Assembly: GCF_950023065.1 (NCBI RefSeq)
Contig: NC_088679.1
Location: 47,926,001-47,990,000, forward strand
Length of the DNA stretch: 64,000 nt
DNA from: Planococcus citri
Taxonomy: Eukaryota > Arthropoda > Insecta > Hemiptera > Pseudococcidae
Direction of reading: 5' to 3'
Positions 51,501 to 60,292 of the stretch are shown here, piece after piece. The position numbers and the translations under genes are program-made. How positions within the stretch are numbered: position 1 is the first letter of the stretch; every line of letters starts with the position of its first letter. The notes beneath the pieces are model-generated. The model was not told the origin of the DNA. It made no database searches and worked only from the letters and a program-made list of their open reading frames with translations.

Positions 51501-53755
51501 TAATAACCTACCTACTTACGGTACCTATACTCTATACTCCTTCAATAAATGTAGTTACAAATTAGGTATTGTTTTAGAAAATTGACATCGCAGTTGCGCC
51601 GTTATCAATGACAGCAGCCAAAGCAGAAATAGTTGATTTCGTCACTCCTTATTTTGAAAATTCAGGATTATCGATCGGTAGGTGTACTAGTCGATTAAAA
51701 TATTTTTCAAGCACTCAACTATGCACGTTTACAAAGTTACCTATTTAAGTGAGTATTTTCAGTGATACGAAGACCTATCAGAAAATCATCATTTTTCAAA
51801 TTCATGACAGTTTTAAATATGGAAGTATGGCTCAGTATTGTAAATACAATCTTTATAACAGCTTTAGCGATTTGGTTAATACAGAAATACTCGCCGACTT
51901 GCAAGAGATTGAGTCTATACGAGGAAAATAGAAGGTAGGTAGGTAGATGGAATGAATGAGTATAATTTTTTGTTCGAATACTCACCAATATCCGCTAATG
52001 TATTTCATTTGAAGAGAGTTCACTTTCCGAGAAAGTATTTGGTTCGCAATTACAACATTTACAAATCAGGGAACGGGAGAAATGCCATTTTCACCACCGC
52101 ATAAATTTCTAATTGCAGCATATTGGATATTTGTATTAGTGATGATGGCTACCTTCACAGCTAATTTGGCCGCTTTTCTCACTGTAGAACGTTTGCAGGT
52201 ATGCTGTATTTTACGTTAGAATTAATCGAATTAATTTTTAGAATATTAGTAAAAATAACGTATAGTATTTGGAAATTTTATTATACCTATAGGTACTCGT
52301 CTAAATAAATTTTGGTTCCTTCCTTCCCCTCCTCCCCCCCAAAAAAAATCACTCGCAATGATTCATCAAAGTATATGGACCGGAAGGTAACCCATGTAAT
52401 TTTAATTTTAGGCTCCCATCAGCTCATTTTGGGAGCTCACTCACAACACAAGGATCAAATTTACGGTGGTGAAAAACTCTCACGCTCATTCGTACTTCAA
52501 AAATATGAAAATTGCCGAAGAAATTTTGTTCAGGTGAACTCAAGAGATCGGTAATCCGTATTAGAGATTTCTCATAATTAAACGAAAAAAAAAACCATGA
52601 ATTTTAGCGTTTGGAAGGACTTGGCTTTGAAGCAAAGTAAAGAAAACGAGACTCAGTATCGTATATGGGATTATCCAATTAAAGAAGAGTACAGCCACGT
52701 GCTGAGGGCCATCGAATTGAATAATCCAGTGCCAAGTGCATCTGTGGGTTTTCAAAAGGCAAGTGGGTACATATACATAGTACATACTCGTAGTAAGCGC
52801 CTAACTCTGTGTTATTGGCACCATTTTTGTATTTAAATCACGTATGTAGTAGGTATCTACACGTTATACTTTTACCTACATGTTAGGATGATACACAAAG
52901 AAAAAGCGAAATTGATTCCGTTTGACCCTGCGGTATGTACTGTAGGTAGTATTGTGTTATAGCAGATACCTACCTGTAATATTTGTGTACACTTGGGCTT
53001 GAGCATAATAAACGTTTTCATAATTTTTGGATCACCTATTACCTAATTATTTTAATAAATTCGGTGTCTTTTTTTTTAGGTTCTTGATAGTGAAAAAGGT
53101 GAATTTGCATTGATACATGATGCATCCGAAATACGATATAACGTGTACAACGACTGTCGGCTAATTGAAGTTGGTGATATATTTGGAGAAAGGCCGTTTT
53201 CTATTGTTATCAAAAAACAGAGCCATCTCAAAAACGAAATAAAAAATAGGTATTTAAATCTTAAGTACGCTTTAAAATACATACCTATGTAGTTACGTAG
53301 TAAGACTTGTCTACTTTGTTTATAAAAGACGAGCATTAAAAAAAATTACGATTCAGAATTTTAGATTTACACGAAGAACGATATTTTGAATGGTTAAGCA
53401 CTAAATATTGGAACACATCTAAATTATCTGCTTGTTCAAGTAACGACGGCGATACTGAAGCGATTACATTGGATAGTTTAGGTTTGTTTCTGGATTGAAA
53501 TGTTATTCAGTTTATTTACCTATTAGGTTTTTTTGTACTTACTTAATTGTATACTGCATTTCTGAAATGATAATGTACGTAACATCTTGAATAATTTTTA
53601 ATTGCGCAGGTGGTGTTTTTGTTATTTTATTCTGTGGCATACTATTATCGCTGATTTCCTTGACTATAGAAATCATACGATTTAAATTCTGGATGAAGAA
53701 ACATAAAAAGCGAAAATCATCAAGATTTTTATTCTTCACTAATCATCCAAATTAG
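48503..53755 (+). CDS. Ir93a: Ionotropic receptor, IR93a-like (ligand-binding and channel part)
   Basis: Nine exons join in frame for 447 aa plus stop: 48503-48676, 51578-51677, 51763-51934, 52015-52198, 52412-52533, 52608-52758, 53080-53249, 53357-53481 and 53610-53755. Order: S1 lobe (KWKGFCIDL, then IDIAVAPLSMTAAKAEIVDF), TM1 (MEVWLSIVNTIFITALAIWL), pore loop (FTNQGTGEMP), TM3 with the conserved FTANLAAFLTVERLQ, S2 lobe (RIWDYPIKEEYSHVL, FALIHDASEIRYNV) and TM4 (GGVFVILFCGILL). The S2 and linker words look closest to IR93a, the co-receptor needed for moisture and cool sensing in fly sensory neurons; IR25a is the main alternative. The Arg that binds the glutamate carboxyl group in iGluRs is replaced by Lys (AAKAEI). 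The amino-terminal domain and start codon are not found: the first exon opens straight after an acceptor, and the region upstream is occupied by another gene. The sixth intron has a GC donor. An intact EcKinase-like gene lies in the first visible intron. Confidence 0.82.
49585..50853 (+). CDS. EcKinase-like (CHK/DUF1679-type) kinase, copy 2, nested in receptor intron
   Basis: An intronless 422-aa frame with ATG at 49585 and TAG at 50851-50853, lying wholly within the receptor intron 48677-51577 and on the same strand. Kinase features match copy 1: VVIK Lys, SNEIFVF Glu, CHGDFLRNN with His253-Asp255 and KFIDLGNMR with Asp278. It aligns end to end with 32040-33308 without a gap; differences cluster at residues 39-80 and in the C-terminal 60. 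Flanking DNA near the start codons does not look alike, so the copy either arose by retroposition or its flanks have diverged. No poly-A tail or target duplication was recognised. The frame is undamaged. The substrate is unknown (ecdysteroid or xenobiotic phosphorylation is the family role). It has its own polyadenylation signals at 51098-51107. Confidence 0.9.
   Translation: MNGSEWCVRFPLQKNLNLVFGLESDLETQDVKIELDNMRFTEGYQSDIMIGRLVHKDGKGTQEHLRSVVIKIYPAAWARSTFTEVTFSNEIFVFNKVIPFFKTMDDSISSLFPKFYQSCLDFGEQEEGCIIMENLQENHYRLTTSKVFLDIEHLMLAMKKIGEFHAYSYQAKQESTKDFYSLVDCLADSHYIVTKVIKGFTPPLVEYILHVLSSESQYYNEKAHEIRQLVGDVDEFVESIFNTRVERTAVLCHGDFLRNNLMFKYDEEDIPVHVKFIDLGNMRYCSPAIDLGLILYMNAEQTTRDEYWDALIDMYYDSLKNAFPCNNSIPSKNEILLEFKHNVLASCFLLASFLPWMLAVEETGNPLCVLDLFSPEYEEYKHLPLPSLPTDVHVNITKKLFLPHRTERVLQNFRDIIKRGFV
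51098..51107 (+). terminator. AATAAATAAA polyadenylation signals after EcKinase-like copy 2
   Basis: Overlapping hexamers about 245 bases after the stop. If used strongly they would also truncate the host receptor transcript inside its intron. Confidence 0.5.
52759..53079 (+). other. Probable GC-AG intron in the ionotropic receptor
   Basis: Exon end CAA AAG is followed by GCAAGT, and the acceptor has a T-rich tract ending TTTAG at 53079. The join is phase 0 and reads GFQK-VLDSEKGEF, matching the expected S2 lobe. Nearby GT sites give the wrong phase, except one weak site after eight extra codons. Confidence 0.7.
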
Positions 53756-54754
53756 ATGCAGAACCCAAAGTATTCGAAATTCGATTTGTGCATACTATCT
53801 TATCTTAAGTAGGTAAGTTTATAGCCATGCTAAATCCTCCAGTTGTACAAAGGAGTAGGTGCTGCCATTCTAAATCAAGTGGGTGTTTTCTTTTTCTAGT
53901 TCAGAAACTACGTACCTAGTTTTTTTGTCCAGAGGAACGGTTAATAATTAATATACATACATAATATAAAATATGTACGATGAAATGATACCTCATTTTT
54001 CCTTTATCTAAGCACATTTGTAGATAAAAATCACAGAATGTCAGCAATTATTAATCAATTGATGTGATGAAAATATAAAACTTCACTGGCGTTGTAAGTC
54101 GATAATTAATTCTTCGTAATATGTAGTGAAGGGCATTTTAGTCAAGTACTCGAGTCATCAATTTTTCATGAATGTCTGATGATAGAGACTATTCCGCATT
54201 TCTCGGACTGGAAATATGAAACATAATTTCTTAAATAAAAATGATTTTATTGGAACACTTTTGAATTTTTATTGATGATTTTTCTCAAAAATTAATTGTA
54301 TGGGAATAAGCGAATGAGTACGAATGCATGCCGAATCTCATTATAACACCGGGAAAACTGGGGGATACGAGGCACAGATTCTTTCTATGTCCAGGGTCAA
54401 TAATTCAAAATTTTCAGTAGATATTCCGATTAATCACGAATGAGTACCGTTATGATAAATCAAGTTTTTAATAAAAATAAAACGTATTCGACAGAGAATA
54501 TTATAAAAGAAGAAATCTACTCAATGTAAATAATACTTACTAATAGGAAAATACTTAGTATACGTAATGCAAACAGAGCATCGAATTATAAAAAAAAAGA
54601 AATAAAACTAAAGTTATCGAATAACTGCTTTTTATGTTGATAAACATAGTAAAAACAATAAAACACGCATTAAAACAAAATATATTGTAAAACTAAAATA
54701 GCTGTAGGTAGCTAATTCATTAAAACAAAATAAAACCGTTTTCTCAAGAATAAT
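53756..54754. other. Spacer between convergent genes
   Basis: Holds the 3' untranslated regions of the receptor (AATAAA at 54234-54239) and of the minus-strand gene ending at 54755. No further gene is seen. Confidence 0.5.
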
Positions 54755-56020
54755 TTAATTATGATGCACCATTGTTAACGCCTTGGTCATAACGTCTTGA
54801 CCAACGTTACTTTTAATCTCACGTTCTTTTTTCTTGAGTAAATCGCATATTTCCTTACAGTGATCATAATCCTCTTGGCTCAGTCCCTTTATGAGTTTTT
54901 TAGAAATTAATTTCTTGTACGTGGGTCCGATATTATTGCCTTGATAAGAATACGATGACGATTCATTCAGATCGATTATCATAGCTAACATATTACAAAG
55001 CCTGTAATTCTCTTCATACGACATATCCAAGAATACGGTAGAGTCAAATTCTCGCGCATACGGCCACAACGGGTCTTTACCCGATGGATGCTTCGGATTT
55101 AAATAGGTTTCCGTCATTTTTACGTAGTTCTTCCAAGAAGATAACGTTCCAGCAGACAACGTACCTACTAGAGCGCCAACTTGGCCACAACCTATCATCC
55201 TTCTGAACTGATCGATCAATGTAATAAGTTCCATATTTTTAAAACGTAAGGATGGAATTATTGTCAAATTCAGTAAATCGACGGTAGTATTTGCAGTGTT
55301 GTCATCGTGATACACCTGTATAATGGCTCGAAAAAGCGCGTTCTTCTTCGGTTCATCCAAGTCAACTATTTTAATACGTTTCAAGCATTCTTCCCACAAT
55401 TGAATATTCACTTCGGAAAAATTGAACCCAATTCCTCGATACAGACGGTAGAGTTTTGAAAACAAAACGTTGATGCTATTTGCCACACTGGTCACATTAT
55501 CGGCGTCAAGACCTAGAATAATGGTGGCCAACCACGGTCCCCAGTAAGAAATACAAACGTTATTAGACGTCTGCTGCAAGTAATGCATAAGACTAAGTTC
55601 CGCTTCGTTGAGGGAATTTGGAAATTTGCACCATGTCTCGAACCATCCATTGTAGGTCAGATTTACTTTACGACGGACAGTGGCACCGAATATTTTCTCT
55701 GATAAATTCACATTTTCAAATGTCAACTTTTTTTCATACACAAAATGCGCGTCGTCTCCTTCGACAACATAGAACGCCAATTTTAAGACAAGGTCGATAA
55801 TCTGCGCGTTATCTTCTTTGTTCAGGATTCCGGCGATCATATTTTTAGTAGCTGCGGCAATGGTTTGGGAATTGTGCATCACAACGGGCTCGTTCTCAAT
55901 TTTTTCCCAAAATGTTTTACTGTTATATTCCGTTTTGAGTGGGCCTTGAACGGTAATCGTTTCTTTTTCGGTGACTGCCAACTTTTCGAATAGTTCCGTG
56001 AACGTTTCGTTTGTAATCAT
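54755..56020 (-). CDS. 421-aa protein of uncertain identity, possible captured viral nucleoprotein
   Basis: A single coding exon with ATG at 56018-56020 and TAA at 54755-54757. I chose this ATG because the frame continues upstream without another ATG to an in-frame stop. The protein is soluble in character (no signal peptide, no clear membrane span) and mostly helical, with a Lys-rich C-terminal 60 residues. A central block near residues 275-345 contains GCGQVGALVG, SWKNYVKMT, DPLWPYAREFD and YRLCNMLAMIID. This arrangement and the length remind me of nucleoproteins of negative-strand RNA viruses, most of all the plant/betarhabdovirus type, which coat viral RNA. That resemblance is from memory and unproven. 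If right, this is an endogenous viral element with an undamaged frame. A 5' non-coding exon with a good donor lies upstream (to 56401; intron 56064-56400), suggesting host expression. Otherwise it is an unknown insect gene. Confidence 0.6.
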   Translation of the reverse strand: MITNETFTELFEKLAVTEKETITVQGPLKTEYNSKTFWEKIENEPVVMHNSQTIAAATKNMIAGILNKEDNAQIIDLVLKLAFYVVEGDDAHFVYEKKLTFENVNLSEKIFGATVRRKVNLTYNGWFETWCKFPNSLNEAELSLMHYLQQTSNNVCISYWGPWLATIILGLDADNVTSVANSINVLFSKLYRLYRGIGFNFSEVNIQLWEECLKRIKIVDLDEPKKNALFRAIIQVYHDDNTANTTVDLLNLTIIPSLRFKNMELITLIDQFRRMIGCGQVGALVGTLSAGTLSSWKNYVKMTETYLNPKHPSGKDPLWPYAREFDSTVFLDMSYEENYRLCNMLAMIIDLNESSSYSYQGNNIGPTYKKLISKKLIKGLSQEDYDHCKEICDLLKKKEREIKSNVGQDVMTKALTMVHHN

Positions 56021-56063
56021 GATGGCGATGAATGATTTTCTCGATGACAATTGAACCGGTAAT

Positions 56064-56400
56064 CTGAAACAAGAAGGATTTAATTACTATCATAAAATTA
56101 ACATTCGCGACGAAGGCCACCCTTTCAGATTCGCTCATCTCTCACATCATTCAATAATAATTTCTGAACCACATGCTGCGGCCGTGTCGGTCAATAGAAA
56201 AAACGACTTTTATCAATGAATTTGTCAACATGTCAACATAAGAGGAGTGAAACTGAAAAGGAATCGGCACCCTTCGATGTGAAAATTTTGTAGCATTAAA
56301 TTCCGAACAATCATCTCAGTGGATATCAATTTGGAGTTCCCAATAAGAGAACTAGACCACTATGAAGTTGATTGATGAATATAGCATTTAAATCACTTAC
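56064..56400 (-). other. Probable 5' untranslated-region intron of the 421-aa gene
   Basis: Donor GCAA|GTAAGT at 56401/56400 and acceptor TTGTTTCAG before 56063, both near-perfect on the minus strand, bracket a 337-base intron 43 bases upstream of the ATG. The spliced leader carries an in-frame stop and no upstream in-frame ATG. Confidence 0.55.
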
Positions 56401-58046
56401 TTGCGACGTTGCGAGTAAAAGTATTCTCGGAGCTTTGAAGATGATTGGGTACTGGATAGATAATTAATTTATTTCAGTTTTAATTATCCGATGACAACGT
56501 CAAGACGTACGATCGTTCCTCAGAACTCGAAAAGACTGAAATATCACCAACTTTGGGTTTCCTTCCGTCTGTCTCGTGGAAAACGAAGACACTCAACAAT
56601 TGGTTTAGGTACTTATCACAATTGATTCTAACGAAACACATTGAATTACAACACAATAATGCACCTTCTTCGTCGTCCTGCAATGCAGTTCGCAGTCATG
56701 AGTCAAAACAAACGATAAGATTAAGAAATGGAATAAACCGAAGACAAACAAATAGTTTTCAGTACGTTCGCGTCAGACACGGAGCGGAAAGACCATACCA
56801 TAGTGGGTGGTGAAGGGAGCCGGGCAGCACATGGTAAAGGGGGGGGGGGTGACAGGATGAGCTGAGCCAGCAGAGGAAATACCACCTAGCGAGGTCCCAG
56901 AACCCAGAACCCAGACGGCTTGTCTAGCAATCTAGCATTAGGTAAGTATACCTAATAATTTTTGGAACAAAAACATGTTTTAATCTATGTACCTATTCTA
57001 ATTTTTGAAGTTTTAAGCACCAACGCGTTTGAAACACAAAAGAAAGGTTTAGAACAAAAAAAACTAAGTAAAAATTTGCCATTTTTATCATCTTTTTTCA
57101 TAAAATTATTGAAATAATACAAGCAAAACTGACTAAAAAAATATGTTTTAAAATAAAAATGGAAGTTTTGTGAAAAAAAAAAAAAAGAAAGAACATGTTT
57201 TAAACCGAGCTTTTGATTCACTAAGCTTTTTTTATTGTTTCGAACTCAATTTTGTTTTTGTTTTTAACGCCGTTTTAATTCGAACTCTGTTTTGGGATCT
57301 TCCATTCTCCGACCATGTTCTCACCTACGTAATGGGCGAAGTGACCAAGACCGGAGGCAGGGGTGTTCTACCCTCCTAGGCGTTTTGGAATTTGGCAAAA
57401 GTTGATAATTTTGATTTTGAGTGACAAAGTTTGCAAGTTTGCAATTTTGAAGTGTTCAATGACGAACTGAGAATTGACAACTCTGAAATTTATAAATTTG
57501 TGTCCAAAATTGCTAAAAAAATCCAATATTTTTCAAACGCAATAATTCAAAAAAAAATCACCCTCATTCCGCTCATGCAATACCTATTTTAATTTTCTTT
57601 TAATATTTTGGAATTTCGAAAAACTCCTCAAAATCACCTAATAAGTAATGAATTTTGCTGGCTTCAAAATTTATAGAGTGTGAATGATGGTTTTCCCCCC
57701 AGAAATATCAATTGTGAAAAAGAAAAGCAAACAAGTCCGAGCGAAGCGAGGGCAAAAGTTTCTGAAAATTCGTATGGGGGGGGGGGAGGTAAAAAACAAT
57801 ATTTTTTCGTTTCGAGGAGATTATTATTTTGCCTTTGAAATTTTAGAATTTAAGTGATGACTTTTTAAATTTTGAATCAGAAAAGTAAACGAGGCCGAGC
57901 GAAGGGGCAGAAGCTTTAAAAAATGTGTATAATTTGAAGCATGAAGATCAAATTTTACGCAATCAGCATTACCTACTTGAGCAACATTTTCAATGATCCA
58001 AATTATCCTGAAAAATTTATACCTACTGATTTTTATAGTCAAAAGA

Positions 58047-58313
58047 TGTGTTCTTTTTACACGAATTTTGGCAGATTTTCAAAAATCTGAATTTTAGATG
58101 TTCTTAAAAGTTTTTTTCAACACTTTTTAGATTCCATTCATGCACCAACTTTCAAAACCTCAGAAGTTTTATTTTTTCAAGTGAAATCCAAAATCCATTT
58201 TCAAAAATATGTAATACCTACCTCGATCAGCAGATTCACGTTGATTCTTGATTGTAAATCTGCAAAAATCCAGATTCTCGAAAATCTGCCAAAATCCGTG
58301 TAAAAAGAACACA
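58047..58313. mobile_element. MITE-like element with inverted ends of about 45 bp
   Basis: The left end TGTGTTCTTTTTACACG and following GATTTTGGCAGATTTTC-like sequence recur inverted at 58270-58313. Total length is about 267 bases with no coding capacity. The flanks show no certain duplication. Confidence 0.7.
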
Positions 58314-59640
58314 ATTATCTAATAATTCTTTAAATTCGAAAAATTTTCCCCGAATTGTAAAACTGACTTTTCAAACGAAATACTAGTAGCATTAATTTTT
58401 GAGAATTTGCCGACTGACGAATTTTTAGTTTTGTCTCGGCTATCTACCCATATTAGCCTAGCTTTTCAGCTCTTCCCGCCCTGTTTATTCTAAATATTGT
58501 AAAATTTGCCAGTACTTAGACTTACCCAGCAGCTTGCCCAACCTATGTTGGCCTTCGTCTCATATAATTTTCGTTTTCGTGAAGTTGGTTAGGGTTTGAT
58601 TTTTTTTTTTGAAAGAAAGTAGGTAGGTGCTTATAATTTATTTAGAATCTGTCCCAACCGGCAAGCGACGGTTTCCACTAAAAATAATATTAATAATAAA
58701 AAATACGTAGGTACCTACCTACCGAAATTCTCAGTTGTAGCGCTATTTGGCGGCGATCATCCGGATCATCGTGCGGCGATGTTTAATAATTGAGCAGAGC
58801 GAAATTCGATTTTTTGTCGATAAAAGATACCTACCTACCAAATGTTTCCAAATTTTCCAAACTCACATGCGAATTTTTTCAACATTCTTGATTTAGGCAG
58901 GCTGGGAATGTTTTCTAAACCCGGCTCACCTTGGTGGATCACTCAGCCAGAATTAGAATAGAAATTCATTTCCGAATTTGTAAATCTTGTTGTAATTTTA
59001 TCAATTTTAAATCACTTTTTTTTGTGAATGAAAAAATTATTATTTTTGCCATTTATTACACTACACTTTACAATTTACATAAATGGCTCACACACCAGAC
59101 TTTTTTCCAAACTGAAACTTGGTTTGGCAAATGACTGGTGTTCATTTTTTTCATGTTCAACTTCAACAGACTGTTCAAGTGCGTATTGAAATTTGAAATT
59201 TAAAACAGTTTTAGTTTAGCTGAAGTTGAAAATTTGAAATTTCTATCGCTAATACTAATTATTATCGGAACATGAAATGAAACACGGTGGAAAGTGTGGA
59301 AACACTTGAATGCAATGAAGTAAAATCAAATCCTGTTCCTTTTGGAGATTGACAAAAAAAAAAAAAAAAAAAAATAGAAACACCATTGTGAGATATTCGG
59401 TTGTACGATCTAGTACGATTCGCTTCACGAGTGAATGACTGATAAGAGATTGACCTTTTTTTTTCAAAAGTTCACGTCTTTAGAAATTCAATTTAGTCCT
59501 TTTTTTAGGACATATTTTGAAATGAATTTATAATATTTTGAAAGTAAAAACTTCAAGCTTTGGAATGAAGTAAATATTATAATTATTCACCAGATGTTCA
59601 TAGATGAAAATGTTGAACTGAAATTTGTCAATTTCCATAC

Positions 59641-59775
59641 AAGAGGTGAGTCGCTAAAAAAGCCTGTGTTTTAAAAACGAAGCAAAAATAAGCTATGGGG
59701 GCTTCATTTTTGAAAAGTACAGGCTTTTAAGATAATTTTAAGCTATTCGTGAATAAAATTCGTTGAAGACTTTTT
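59641..59775 (+). repeat. Foldback repeat unit A
   Basis: One of two direct copies about 361 bases apart (the other is 60002-60135). Each contains a hairpin with AAGCCTGT...ACGAAGC on one side and GCTTCATTTTTGAAAA...GGCTT-like sequence on the other. Confidence 0.7.
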
Positions 59776-60001
59776 TTTTCCGAATGATTTGAAATCTTTG
59801 TTTACAATATCTACACTTCATTTCAACGGTTTTCGCATAGTATTTATTGAATAAATTATCATCGAAAATATTTTTAAATGATCACAAATCATTCTACTTT
59901 TCCAAAAATCAAGCCCTCGTGGCTCAATTCTCCCTACTTTAGGAAATTTTGAGTTTTTCTTTTCTTCAGAAAGATGACTAGAATTTGCCCATTTCTTTTG
60001 T

Positions 60002-60135
60002 AAGAGGTGACGAGCTAAGAAAGCCTGTATTTCAAAAACGAAGCAGAAATATGCTACGAGGGCTTCATTTTTGAAAAATAGAAGCTTTTACGATTATTTC
60101 ACGTCACTTGGGATTAAAATCCGTTCAAAATTGTT
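60002..60135 (+). repeat. Foldback repeat unit B
   Basis: Diverged direct copy of 59641-59775. It shares AAGAGGTGA, AAGCCTGT, ACGAAGC and GGGCTTCATTTTTGAAAA. It lies 160 bases upstream of the RasGAP start codon. Confidence 0.7.
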
Positions 60136-60292
60136 TGTTTGAGGGGGCAACATAGCAATGAAAATTAATTGTAAACAAAGGTTTCCGATCCATCTTAAAT
60201 AATAAGTTATGAACGGATTTGAAAACAAATGACTTTCTCCTATACTTTTTTTTAATAATGTTGGTATTTTGTTTTTGTAGAACTGAAACTGA

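Larger units (their letters stand above)
56402..60280. other. Divergent intergenic region upstream of RasGAP
   Basis: The left part (56,402-56,800) probably holds the first exon and promoter of the minus-strand gene. The right part must contain non-coding 5' exon(s) and promoter of RasGAP, because a TTTTTGTAG acceptor directly precedes 60281, 12 bases before its ATG. A CG-richer patch at 58,738-58,800 is a candidate first exon. Repeats include a G-run at 56839-56850, GAGCGAAGCGAGG-type words at about 57737 and 57895, an inverted-repeat element at 58047 and two foldback units near 59.6 and 60.0 kb. Confidence 0.5.

Noticed and set aside
54755..56050. A 431-aa version of the minus-strand protein starting further upstream
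   Set aside because: The upstream start would be a TTG codon. The first in-frame ATG is at 56018-56020, giving 421 aa.
55618..56813. Short plus-strand frames over the 421-aa gene and its 5' region
   Set aside because: They are antisense shadows or lie in the putative untranslated exon. No splice pairing or family resemblance.
57170..57379. 69-aa open frame with a protein-like second half
   Set aside because: It starts in a poly-A tract, has no splice sites that link it to either neighbour, and no family was recognised. It could be a repeat fragment.
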